Source of the DNA: Ceraceosorus guamensis
Lineage: Eukaryota; Basidiomycota; Exobasidiomycetes; Ceraceosorales; Ceraceosoraceae
Assembly (NCBI RefSeq): GCF_003144195.1
Contig: NW_020290003.1
Location: 62,001-126,000, forward strand
Reading direction: 5' to 3'
DNA length: 64,000 nt
Positions 22,355 to 34,539 of the stretch are shown one piece after another. The notes beneath the pieces are model-generated. The model was not told the origin of the DNA. It searched no databases and saw nothing but the letters and a program-made list of their open reading frames with translations. The first letter of the stretch is position 1. Each line of letters begins with the position of its first letter. Position numbers and translations under genes: made by a program.

Positions 22355-23776
22355 ATGACTCGCAAAGAAGCTTCCCTCTTGGCAGAGGAGGAGGAGACGC
22401 TGGACAAATCTGTGTCCGCGTCTCAGCCGGACCCATCTCCCTCATCTCATCGACTCAAATTCCTAACCTATGCCAGCGCTCTGCTAGGCAACAGCACTTC
22501 CGCAGTCGTCACCAATCCTTTCGACATCATCAAGGTCCGACAACAACTAGCGCTCTCCTCGCGGCACAATTTCTGGACGTTGGGAAAGGAAATGATTGTT
22601 GGAGAAGGCGTGCAGAGTCTGTGGTACGGTGTGACGGCCAGTATACTGAGGGAGGCTAGCTATGGAACGATTAGAATGGGAAGCTACGAGACTTTCAAGG
22701 TGAGGGCACAAGCGTGAATGCGATCGTCGTGGCGCATTCGGAGCCATGTGCTGGCCTTGACGACTCTTTCGATCCACTTGCTAATCGCTGCATCATCCTT
22801 CGCAGGACCTGTATGCTCCACTCCTAGGTCCATCCGTGCCTTTCCTGCAGAAACTACTGGCAGGCGTCACTTCAGGCGCCTTGGGCGCTCTCATAGCCTC
22901 TCCCTGCGACTTGGTCAAGGTTCAGATGCAAGCGTCTAGAGCAGCAAGCGCGGGCGGTGCGCCTCCCTATCGCAACACATTTGTAGCCTTCTCGACCATC
23001 TATCATAAAGGTGGACTCAAGGCTCTGTGGAGAGGTGTCGGACCCACAACGCTCAGAGCGGCTGTGCTTACTAGCACGCAGGTGAGGCTAGCAGCGCGTT
23101 CATCCACTTGCACTGCTCGCTCCTTGCTGATGCTCTTGTTCACAATGCTTTGCTGCAGGTGGGCACGTACGACGAAGCCAAGCAACGCATCAAGCGTTAT
23201 GCTTCAAGTAGCAGCCCCAATCTCCTCGTCGCTCATCTCTCTCAGGAAGGACTGCCTCTACATTTCGCCAGCAGTATGATAGCTGGCTTTATCGCTTCTG
23301 CTACTAGTCAACCTATAGATGTGCTCAAGGTCAGATTGATGAACGAGAGAGCAGGAGCTGTGGCGCAAGGGAAAACGAATACTAGCTGGAGCGTCTTGAC
23401 TTTGCTTTTGAAGACCGAGGGTGCGATGGGCCTGTATAAAGGGTGAGTGGTGGGTCCGCTGCTGAGCAGGAAGCTAGAAAGAAGCGGACGCTCCGCAGGC
23501 TGAGCGCGTTCGATCTAGCGGTGATGGGAAGGCGAGGCACCTCGACGTCATGCGCCTGACACCACGCCTCACCGTGTTCTTGAACAGCTTCGGCATGTGC
23601 TGGATGCGCCTTGGAGCGCATACCGTCGTCTCTTTGTAAGTGTCGAGGCATGACGTGTTTGCACGTGCTCGATCAAGCTAATGCCGACTGTGCGGCGACC
23701 GTTTCACCGTATTCTGCACCCTGCCAGAGTTCTCTTTGAACGCTTCAGAGCTCTGTTCGGTATCAGACCCATCTAA
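22355..23776 (+). CDS. Mitochondrial carrier (SLC25), dicarboxylate/uncoupling-protein-like
   Basis: Five exons, 22355..22699, 22806..23081, 23159..23442, 23588..23635 and 23728..23776, encode 333 residues. SLC25 proteins exchange metabolites across the inner mitochondrial membrane. The three repeats each show the signature Pro-x-Asp-x-x-(Lys/Arg): 'NPFDIIKVRQQ', 'SPCDLVKVQMQ' and 'QPIDVLKVRLM'. The matching second halves of the repeats are also present ('GVQSLWYGVTASILREASY', 'GLKALWRGVGPTTLRAA', 'GAMGLYKG-FGMCWMRLGAHT'). The ending 'CWMRLGAHTVVSL-LFERFR' resembles the UCP/DIC branch, so dicarboxylates, oxoglutarate or sulfate are possible substrates; I cannot name one. The polar N-terminal extension of about 30 residues is longer than in most carriers. 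All junctions keep frame, including the two short last exons. Confidence 0.9.
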
Positions 23777-24790
23777 ACCTGCGGCTAGGTTGCTCATACA
23801 ATGAAGCCGAGCAGCGGTTCAAGCAATTTTCTCACATCGAATTTCCAACGAAAGTCGTTGAGCGTGGAGCGCTGCCTTGAAGTTTCCAGGCGCAGTCTCC
23901 AGGCGCTTCCAGGCCCCTCCGCCCGAGACGCGGCGCAGCAATTTCGCCAGCCTCCAACTCGAGCTCGGCAAATCCTTTGCCGCGTCCTGAAGCACACAGG
24001 GACACTCGCTTATTGGCCCTCGCCTCTGCCCGGTTAGGCCGCCTGAGGTCGACGAAACTCGTGCGTGACTTGTTCGCTCTCTTTGCCGTTTTCCCTCCCC
24101 GTCTCGGAAGCAAAATCAGGCAAGACAGGCGCTCACGCAAAAGTATCGCAGAGGAATCTCCGTGCATCGCATGGAAACGCTCGGCTCCCGCGCTTGTACT
24201 TTATTTCATTGTCCCGTGACCCAGAGGGCACGCCTAGGTGGCACGTTACATGGCACGTCGGGAAAAAGCATTGCATAGGACGAACATCGTGTAGCATACC
24301 CATTCAGTCTGGTCCCATCCCAGCGTCTTCCACGCTCTGCAAGCCGATGCAGCAACGGCAAGGCAAAAGCCCGACGACGTCGCTCTGTATCTTGTCAATC
24401 CATGGCATTGCGGAGCAGGGAAAAAGATTGCGCGCCCGGGGCGTAGAGGTACAAGTTTGTGCTGATCAGGGGAATACAGGGGCGTTGGAATCATCTTGAC
24501 GATCAGACCGGGTACAAGGGGGGGAAACGCAGGCGAGGGAAGTAGCTCTGGGTGTGTATCAGATATCTGTCGAGATGGTCCAACACGGGAGAGACAAAGT
24601 GGGAGTGGGCGTAAAAGACGTTGCCGACCGAGAGACTTCGACCAAAGTAAAAGGAGGTGGGAGGAGGGGGGGGGAGAAAGTGGGTATACGTTTCGTAACG
24701 AGGAGCATGTACGGGATTTGGACGGGGCCCCAAACAAGGAACAAGCAGGAAACGGAAGAGGAGCAAATGCGGCATGATGATCTGTCCCAC
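23777..24790. other. Convergent 3' region
   Basis: About 1 kb lies between the ends of the plus-strand carrier gene and the minus-strand 1415-residue gene. A G-rich stretch with runs of five to eight G occurs near 24655-24680. Open frames on both strands here lack any domain or conserved feature. Confidence 0.5.
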
Positions 24791-27700
24791 TCATCGATCC
24801 AGATAGCCGCCAAATTTGCCCGCGCCCGCTGCAGAGGGTTTGAGTGCTCGACTGCGATTCATGATGCTGGGCAAAGGAGGCAGCGTTCAAACGGGGTAAG
24901 GTCGGGTCAGCAAAAAGATAGCCCACCGTCCGTTTTGAATGCTGGGAGGAGGGGGGACATTGGTACTCACCTGATGCCTTTGAGGACAGCAGCCTCATTC
25001 GCAGCTTGCAAGCGACGTTGTTCTGCGCAATTGCAGCCGCACGCGGAGCAAGATGGTATGGAAGAGGGGCTAGAAGCGGTAGCGGCCAAATTGGGAGAAT
25101 CGGAGGGCGAAGCGCGAGGCGCAGCGTGTCCGGCTGCCGCTCGAAGAGCAGAGAGTTCGGCCGCCAGATCGTTCATCGTCTGCTCAATCTCTATGGCCCT
25201 CTTGCGCGAGGCCAAGAGAGCCGGATTGAGAGCCATTCCGGCAGCGTCGGCATCGCTCGTCGGTGTGGGTGGAAAGCCGTTGACCAGACCCAGCGCAGAC
25301 GAGGCGTCGGAAGAAGCGCTCGCGTCCGAGTAAGGTCGAGCAAGAGCTCCGGGAACAGATCCGTGGCGCGCGATGGGTCGATGCAGACCTGCTGGAGCCA
25401 GAGGCGCACTACCAGTGCTGCCGCTAGACCTGCTCGGGTGCATCGGCAAAGAGGATTTGAGCTGACGAGGGCTCGTCGTGGGCGACACGAACGTCTCTTC
25501 TTCATCACCATGACTGTTGGCAGATTGATACGTGGGCGAGCTCACATCCGTCGCTTTGGAGAGACCCGACATTGGAGCCGCATCGCGAGGGCTGTTGGAG
25601 CTCGTCTTGATGGCAGCTGGAATAGCGCCCTTTCGCGAAGCTGGTGAGGAAGATGCGGCTGATGATGTGAGGCCCACGCCGGCCGGGCTTGGCGATCGAC
25701 TGCTGAGAGAGGCACCGAACGATTTGTAGCTCAGCGCTGGGGAGAGTAGCTTCTGAGCGTCGGTAGGAGCTTGAAGAGCACCAGAAGCAGAGGCGGTGGC
25801 GGTGACTGGAGCGGACGTCTCTGTCGCATTCGCCGTGGTCATGCCTGAATTACTTGCCTGATTATCCTCCATGTCTAGCATGCCTCCCAATCCCGAGAAC
25901 ATGGAGCTCACAGGTCGCAGAGACAAGGCGGGTGCTTCTGCCGAAGGAGAGTGATCTTCGCCCGTGCTCGCGCCAGCTCCATTGACTTGCAGCGACGGCA
26001 TAGAAGCGCCCGCGTTGAGCTTGCCGCTGCTGTCCAGACTACCGGCCGATGGCCTGCTAGCCATCGATCCCGCTCCACCCTCGGTCCCATCTCCCTCTCC
26101 TCCCTTGTCCTTGAAGCGTCGCAAGAAACCACCGCCACTCTTCTTGTTGCGCAGAGCCGGGGTCAAATCCGTGCGCGCCGAAACGCCCCTTTCGCGTTCC
26201 TGATTCAACCTCGCTTGCTCCAGGCTGATGAGCTTGTAAGGCACACCCTCATGCGAGCCGACAGAAGGCAGAGATTGCATGGCCGCACCTGGGGATACAG
26301 CGGCAGGTATACTTTGAGGCCATTGGCCCAACTGCTTGACGGGCGATGCCGATGGCCCAATATTCGCTACCGCATCAGCGTGAGCATTCTCGCCCTGCGA
26401 GCTAGCCGAACGCAAAGGGGGTGGTGCGACGTCATGACCGAGATGCAAAGGTCTCATGTGGTCGACGGGGCTGGGAGAGACGAGCGGTGAATGATTGCTC
26501 GAGACGCTGCCATGACTTTGAGCAGAGCGCTCGGCGTCCGGCAGGATTTTGGCCGCCGTCGGCGTCGCTGACCCGGCGCGAAGATCTTGTGTCGAGGCGT
26601 GGTCGCTCAGAGGCAGTGAGCTGGCTGGGTGCGCCGACTCGTGGCTCTGGGCACTCCTGCCGTCTGGGTGTGGCACTGGCGACCTAGCGTTGCGGTTATC
26701 GGGAAATACATAAGCGGGACCAGCGCCGTTCGCTGCTGGGAAGCCCGGTCGAGAAGTGGCGCTACCAGATCGCGTCATGGCTCCTTCCGCCAAGAATGTG
26801 CTGGACCTCTTGTAGCCCAAGCCTCCTGCGCGATTGGCGCTCCGCGGGGGGCTGGGCACCGCATCTTGCTGACGGTTCATTGAGCCGGGCAGGGGCGATC
26901 GTGGCGAAACGATGGGTGATCGGCTGGGCACAAATTGCTGGTCCTTCATGCGAGTAGAGCGAGAAGCGCTCAAGAGGTCGACGAGATCCAGAGACTTGCC
27001 CGTGTTTGCTGGACTGAAGCCCGGGCTTGTGGCGGCAGTGTTGTGTTCGCTAGAGGGTCCGCTAGTATAACTGGTGGAGTTGCTAGCAGCACCATTGCTC
27101 TCGGCACTGCTGCTCTGACGACCTTGCTGTGGTACCAGAGGGGCGACAGCAGCCGGCTGGGAGGAGCTCATGGGAGAGGTATAAACCGAAGCTGCAGGCG
27201 CGCTCAATGGCGCTAGGGACGCTGCGGGCGGCACCGGCGTTGGGGGCAGCATGGAGTCCGCGCTGCTCACAAAGCTGAGGGGACTCGGCGGTGCAGTGAC
27301 CAGATGACCGTTACCCCGCACTGGAGCGGCGGGAGCTGGCGGAGGTAGGTGCGCATAATCATCAGAAGAGATGCCTGCAGCAAACTTGTTGCTCTTTCCT
27401 TCACCGAGACCGGGACTCGATGCGTTCCTTCGAAATGCCTTCGCGAACTTGCCCGGTTTCTTGACTGCAGGGGTAGCGGAGGTGGCCAGTCCGAGACCTT
27501 TGAGCATGCCTGCAGCTTGTGAGCTCACACTCTTGCTCCTAGACCGTCGAGCCGCTGCAGCTGCTGCCTGGTCGTCCAGATCTCTTTGCTCCGATGCAAG
27601 ATCAGCGACCCCTCGCTTCGCGTCCGAAACGCTCGTGCGGTTCTCGTTGGCGATCGACAGCGGGGGCAAGTTGCTTGGAGTCAATCGTGGTCGAGAGCTT

Positions 27701-29142
27701 TCGCTACTTGCTCGCGCCCAGCTTGCGAATCCGCTGCGCGTGGGCGGCACGAACAATTCCCGATCCCCTGCGCTTCCCATACCATCCCCATCATCCTGGT
27801 CCCCATCCACTTCCCAGGGCGCTGGCGCGTTCTTCTTCAGCTTTGGTCCCATGCTGTTCATACGACCCAGACCGTCGCCCTCGTGTGAAGAAGCCAGTCT
27901 ACGTTCTTCCTCCTCGCCCTCGGCGTAGCTCAAAACCGGGCTTCGATCCTTTCGGCCCTTGCGGCGACGCGGCGCAGGGGGCGGAACGCCAAATTTGGAC
28001 GGATCTGCCGACGGCTTCACGACAGACTGAAGTCCTTTGTTGGCTTCCGCGATGGCTCTAGGAGGTGGAGCGTCCTGTGTTGCCGAGCCCAAGCTTGCCG
28101 TCGTGGCACGCGAGGAGGGCGACTGGTTGCCCCGAGAAGCGTTCGAGGGCATCATCTCAAACATGCTCGAGTTCATTGTAGTGTCGGGATTCTGAGTCAT
28201 CTCGGGATCTTCAAAGTCGCTGAGCGCTGGTGATGATGCGCCTTGCAGGCGCGGGCTAAAGGTGGCAGATAGCGGGCTGACAGCAGAGTGGCCCATGCTG
28301 TCTTGAGGACGATGTCCCTGAGCCTTGGCGGGCCGTGGCCCGCTGAGCGACCGCAGCTCGTCATCCTCTTCTTCCGAGTACCTGCTGAGCATCGAGTTGA
28401 GCCCAGGCGAGGGTTCAGGCGCGTTCATCATCTGAGCGCGCAGTGCCATGGCAGGCGTGATGCCTGGTAAAGGTGGTGGTGGTGCTTTGCGACGGGGTGG
28501 ACCGTTATAACCACTTTCATGGGTGCTTTCGCCCGATGCAGCATTGTTGTCCCTATTGCCTCTTCCGGCCCACATCGACGAAGCGACGCTAGACGCACGA
28601 GCGTGCCCGTACGTGCTACGGGACTCATGACCAAATCCGCTATCCTCAGTTGGATCAAAGTCGCTCGGCGCAACGCTTTGACGTGGGTCGAAAGAAGTGC
28701 CTGCAGTCGAACGTTCTCGGCTCGTATCGATTGCAGCCGAGGTTGTGTGGTCTCCTTCCCAGCTGGCAGCGTCGCTGAATCGATCCTGATCATCCTGACT
28801 TCCATTGCTCAAGGCAGGACTCGGCAGAGGTGGCACATTGATGGAACCGGCGCCAGCACCAGACCACACGACGTCGGCGGCATCAGTCGTCTGACTCCAC
28901 GCGCTGGGAGGTCTGTAAGATCTGCTGGCTGTGGCCTCTGCATCCAGCTGCTCCTGAGATCGAATGGCCCGCGCCAGCTCTCGTGATTTGCTCGCTTGTA
29001 TTTGAGGTCGACTTGTGTGCGTAGCGGATGTGTAATCACCGCCAGGAATAGGCGAAGCAGGAGCTGCTCGAGTTGGCGGCAGTGGCCGATTCCTCCCGCC
29101 AACTTCCGGGAGGGTGTGGATCGTAGCTGTTGCTGCTGACAT
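24791..29142 (-). CDS. Very large, mostly disordered Ser/Pro-rich protein with Cys-containing C-terminus
   Basis: Two exons, complement(24791..24866) and complement(24971..29142), encode 1415 residues. I do not recognise a named family. The start at 29142 (MSAATATIHTLPEVG) follows in-frame non-ATG codons. The body is rich in Ser, Pro, Ala and Gly. Possible functional spots are a proline-rich SH3-like ligand ('PPRRKAPPPPLPG'), basic clusters ('PAPRRRKGRKDRS', 'GKFAKAFRRNASSPG', 'NKKSGGGFLRRFKDK') and 'YKLISLEQARLNQERER'. Near the end comes a short coiled coil ('RAIEIEQTMNDLAAELSALR') and a Cys cluster, 'CSACGCNCAEQRRLQ', at about residues 1365-1379. Splicing AG|GTGAGT to CAG|CATCATG adds 'ISIMNRSRALKP' and the tail 'GKFGGYLDR'. 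The layout suits a scaffold of polarity, endocytosis or signalling, which is inference only. Confidence 0.8.
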
Positions 29143-32100
29143 TGCAAGTTGCAAGGCAGAGTCGACGCGATTCCGCGAGTCGCCGAGGGCGTCTCAGGTC
29201 CGTAGCAGTGAGAGTGTTGTGAAATTGATGGGAGGGGTGATTGCGGCAGGAAGGGGCGGCCAAGAGAAGGTGAGCAGCTGTCCTTGTTCCGTCCTCGCGA
29301 TCACTTGAGCGTGCCCAGCGCAGCAAGATGGTGGAAGGGAGAATCGCGAGTCGGAGTGGTTGGGAGGGGTGCGCCTGAGGGTGGCAGTGCAGAGCGCCCT
29401 GAGTGTGGCTCAGGTCGCGAGCGGCAAGTCGAGATGATTGGTGACGAGTGGGTGTGTGTCTAGCGTGCGGTGTGGGCGTTGGCAATACTGATGTGACTTG
29501 ACTGGATGCAGTGCTCCTGCTAACAGCCGCAAGTCAGGTCCGGCACAGGCAGAGGGCGCTACTGTATGGCCGCTGCTGGCTGTTGCTGGCATCCAACGGC
29601 TAGCAATCTGAATCAATTCACGAATCTGAATGTGGATGCGGATGCGTGCAAGGGGTCTTGTCGCGCACAGCACAAAGAGGTAAACGCAAGGCGCGTGCGC
29701 GCGGATCGCGGTCAGATTGCAGTCAGAAGAGTTGCGGGCGGCTGTACGGTACAGCTGCGAGTTGTTGAGTGGTAGGTACCACTACAGCCGTGAGTAGCAC
29801 GGCCCTTTGCTGACTGTACGGGCAGTGATCGACTTCGAAGGGTTGGTGCTGCGTGGACAGTCGTTGTCTGAGGAGAGAGGTGGTCGAACGATGAGTTGAG
29901 ATGTGATGGATGACGGGTAGCGAGGCACGAGTCAGAAGTCACGAGTGGGTGTGTCGGTGTTTCATCGTCCATCAAGAGATCGCGGATCGATGGTCTGTCG
30001 AGACGCACTCTTGACTCTTGACTGCTGACGGCTGAGATTGTCAATTTAGCGATGAATCTCTCCCGCAATCGAATGGTTCCGTTCCGCTCGTCATCCACAT
30101 CATATCTCCGCACGCACTACCCATACATACTCAGACTGCGGAAGAGTCAGAGTGCAATAAAGGGTGGTGTACCCGCGCGCCCGCCGCTCGTGACTCTTGA
30201 CTGTGACTGCTGTGTATGCTCCCCTCCCCGACCCTTCTGTGGCATGTCCGCGCCACCATATGAAGGGTTGCGTTGAAAGGGATTATCCCGCTCCCGTCAA
30301 GTCAAATTGATCTTTGATGTCACGAGTAACGGTACGGTACCCATGGGCGGAGTTCCAGCAGCTAGCCAGCCGCTTCAAGAATTATTCCTGATTCATATCA
30401 GCGCCGGCAGCGGGTGGGTGTAGATATGTCTATTATACAGGTGCACCAGAGCACGAAGTACAATACCTACATCCCCGGTAGTGTGAGTCACGAGTAGCAG
30501 AGGTCGCTAGCGCCGCTCTTCGCTCCTGATGCTGCTAACTTGAGCGTCGTTGTGTCCGTGCATGAATTCACATGCTGATGGCCTCTTTCGAAAAATGTAA
30601 GCTGCAGCGTGGGGGCAGCTCGCCAGCCAGCCAGCTCGCCCACACTCGTCACTTACATAGCGAGACGCGTGACTGCATGGCGCTCACAGAAGGTACGCAA
30701 GACTCAAGACTGCTCTACTACTCCATCGTGACTTTTTGAACGCGTTCAAACGTGCTCGCCTCGTCGGAGTTGTTAAGTGCCTGCATTCCGGCAGTCCGCC
30801 ATATCCCGCCGCCTCGCACGTTTTGCATGGCATGGCATGGCATGGCACGCGATGGATGACCTCAGCACCTCAGCACATTTGCCATGATGGCACCGAGGTC
30901 GCCCGCTCGTCCGCCCCCCGCCCCGCCGCTCCTGCGACATCCGGATCTCGGCGGGAACACTCAGACTGGCAAATTGCACGACCGCCATAGGCCTTCACAT
31001 GATCCCTCGAATTTCGCATTCACACGCGTCTTCGGGAACGAAGGGTGGGTCGGCTTGACTTGTCAGCATACATACACCCGTCAGTGACTTTGACTGTACC
31101 GCTACATGAATCACGAATGTTGACTTGCTGACCGAGCCGCTGCATGCCTCGCACTCGCGACTGATGATGAAGAAGTCGCAACGAGCGACCTTTCCTGCAG
31201 CTCTCTCGCGCGCATGGATCAGTAGTCGAGTCGAATCCAACGCGACCTGGGACTGTTCCGCAGCTGCTACATGCCTTTGGAGAGCCGCTCGCGACTCACC
31301 CCACTCTAATGGCTGATGTTGTATGCATTCATCGGCCCGCCGGTCAACATATGCGCTATAGTGATCTGACGGATGGGAGTCTAGACACAAGCCTCATGCC
31401 ATCTCATATGGATGGACTACGGACGCCTAAGCAGCCGTGAGGGAGTGTGTCTCTCTCCATCTCAAACAGACACCAGACGGGCCAATCTTTGAGTCCGTCT
31501 CTTGCGCTCAACCCGCGCTTCTCGAACTGGAAGTGGACTTGCGGCAAGCCGATCTCCGTGCCAGCTAGGCTACCTAAAGGCAGATTGATCATCACGTCCA
31601 TGTGCATGGCATTCATTCACCAGTCACACGTGCTGTCGCGCAAGCTCTCCTTCAATTCTTGAATGGCTAAAAGGAGTCCAAATATCCTACAAAGTGCCTC
31701 CGACAGATGGATCAAGGTCATACCGGGGGGTGACGACGCGCCTTGCATCTTTTGCCTACCTCTCCAGCTCGTTGAAGAAGAACCATCTTCGACTTGCTCA
31801 GCTCGATCGCAGTTCGTCGGTGTTTATCGTGGTGATCGCATGACTGCCTCGACCGTAGCTATCGTGCATTTCGGTAGACTACCCCGAAGGCTAAGCACGT
31901 TGGTGAGACAGGCGAGCGCATCTGCAGAGAGCAGCGTGATGGTGTACTTCTCTCTCTCTTCCCTCTGACCAATCGCATCCGGGTCCACGCTGCGCCACGC
32001 GACCCTACATGTCACACTCCTGAGTCGACTTCAGCCATGGATTTCGAAGTGTAAGAGGCGAGGCGAGGCTCACTCCTCGTGACTCGTGACCGTTGGCATG

Positions 32101-34539
32101 CTGATTCTTGACTGTCGTGTGTGTGACAATGGAGCATCGTGCACAGCAACCATGCATGGCCAGCGCAAATGCATGGTCACTCTTGACTCCACTCCGCTCG
32201 ACAGAGCAGCAAGGATCGCAAGGGCATCTTCTACGTAGATGTTCCAAGCTTCGCTTGCAGGGTCCATCTTGGATATGGACCTTTTGACTTGCCTTCCATC
32301 TCGCAGTCGACCCTGCAGCGGACCAATCTCGGTCTCGCTTTCACTACTCGCTTGCTGGTAGCTTACGTGTGCAGCATCGACCTCGTCATTCTCCATTTCA
32401 TGGAAAGCCTTCCATCACGCCCACCGCTTCATCTCTGAATGAACATGACGATGAAATCGGATGATCAGGCGCTTGCCACGATGACCGAGTGACAACCGCA
32501 AAGGGGGCATGCGATGATCGTCGTCCACACTCTCACTCTCTCCGTGGTGCTTGCGCCACACTTTTGCAACCCAGCCGTACCAGATCCGCCTCGCCAAGAA
32601 CGAGCTTTATCGATCTGAGTCCGTACCGGAATGTCGACGGCCTCTCGGAGCTTTTCTTGCACTGTCCCAAGCATACGAAACCGGTACGCTATCTGTGCAT
32701 TGACTCTTCTGTACCATAGCGCGTCCTGTGCCTTCCGAGCGCTTCATGCCGAAACGAGATATAAGATGATGGATGTGTCACAATGGGTGGAACGAGTCGC
32801 AGCAAAATCGGGGGCCGTCTGCGCGTTGATGCGCCGCTATGGCACGCACGCCTGCATTTTGTGGGTTCGCGCTCACCCACCCACATTTCGGACTGGCATG
32901 GCCAGCAGAGGCTGGCTAGACTGTGTGACTGCAGAGAAGGGCATCGCGAGCCAGAGCTGATGCGTCCTACACGTAGATCGCTTTTGCGTGGTTTGGCGAG
33001 CTCAAGTCAACTTGATTAGTAGTCAAATCAGTTCCGGCTCATCACCCCTGCGTGCCGGCTCGCGCTGCTGCATGGATGGATGACCCTTCGCGGGTGCAAG
33101 CCATGCGCGGCGGGCCGAGGCAGAAGAGAAGGGCGCACGCAACAGCAGCTATAGCTAGCAGGCGCGCGCGCGCGTGAACACGACCACATCCGCACATCCA
33201 TCCGTGATCGCAGCATACATCTCCGTTTGGCACGGTCACCCTATCAAAATTTACTTGCCAGCGCATGAGGAGTCAGGTCAGATGTCAGGAGTCGGCGATC
33301 GGCGCGCAAGAGGGAGGGCGCGGCAAGATGCAGGAATCAAAATGGGAAACGTGGCGGATGGGTCGGAAGTAGAAAGCGCGAGTCGTACCGAGGAGATGCC
33401 GTGTCAGAATACACCATGCCAGTGCGAGAAGCTCTGCCATTGGCAATCTCGACGCTTTATGAATCTGCACTCACACTGAACAGTGATAGTGTCTACACAT
33501 CAGCCGGAGCGGGAAAGCCAGCTGATGAGACTCGCCAATCTTCCACGGAGATTGGTCGTGCTTCTGCCCAATGTCGGTAATCGTCGGCCGCCTATCGAGC
33601 GACGAATGCGAGTGATTGTACGTACGTCGCTCGATGGAGCACCCCTATGGACCCATAGACCGGCAACATTTTCGACGTCTCAAATTCTTGCGAAGCGAGA
33701 GAACAACGGCTTCCACTTGCCGGCGTCTCAGGTAGAGCAGACCGCAGCACACTTCCGTCCGAAATGCTCGTGCTTGCGCCGTGGCGGCGCCATTGTCTAC
33801 GAGAGATGGCCTTTGACTCGCCTTCCTCCGGCGGAGACACGGTGAGAAACCAACAGATTGCTATTCTGTCGGCTATGAGTCGGCGAGCTTTGGGGTCTCT
33901 CCACCCCTGCGAGCCACGCTAGCCCCAAGCGGGCTGCACGGACACTTGGATCAGGCGCAGCCAAAGCGGTCTTCCAAGAGACGGACACAGCCAGCATCTA
34001 AAGGAAAAGGAGCTTGACTCATGTTTCTGCTTCGCTCATCGCCGATGGCAAACGTCACACGCACCATCAAGAGCGCACATATTGTCTATTACTTTACACG
34101 ACGCGGACCGTCGCGCAACTCGGTGCACGGAACGCCTCGTTGCGTCTCTTAATCAGACGCAAGAATGAGTACCGCGGGTCCCTGACTCCTGCAGCTCGAT
34201 TGCTGCTGGTAATTGATGATGCCTTTGCGCCCGCGCTTCGACTTGCCCGTGCTAGCTTTTGCAGCCTTCTCCTCTCGGTACATCAGACGCTTCGCAAAGC
34301 GCTCGTTGCGACGTCGCTCGTCGCTCGCCGGCTGCGGCGCATGTTTCCCTTTGCTTCGTGCGACCGGCAACAAACGTTGGCAGTCAGTTCTGGCCCACCA
34401 ATACCATCCTCGCGGCAGATACTTTGCACGACGTCTGTTTGCCTCATGTGGCGACCGTCGCCCAACCACTGATCGCATCAAAGCAGCAAAGTACGCGTTC
34501 GCTCCTGATCATTTCGACGACCAGGCGTCCCCATTGGCA
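29143..34539. other. 5.4-kb gene-poor block
   Basis: No gene is supported. The block is full of dispersed words like GTCACGAGT and CTTGACTGTGAC, plus a GCATG pentamer run near 30825-30847. Minus-strand frames between about 31400 and 32700 have protein-like composition ('MLGTVQEKLREAVDIPV' at 32674, 'MENDEVDAAHVSYQQ' at 32396, 'MDVMINLPLGSLAG' near 31600), but I can neither join them nor assign a family. They may be a decayed gene or chance. The two ends should carry the promoters of the 1415-residue gene and of KRE6. Confidence 0.45.

Noticed and set aside
25006-28986. Many plus-strand frames of 60-260 residues opposite the 1415-residue gene
   Set aside because: They are shadows of a long GC-rich minus-strand gene, with no start, domain or splice pattern of their own.
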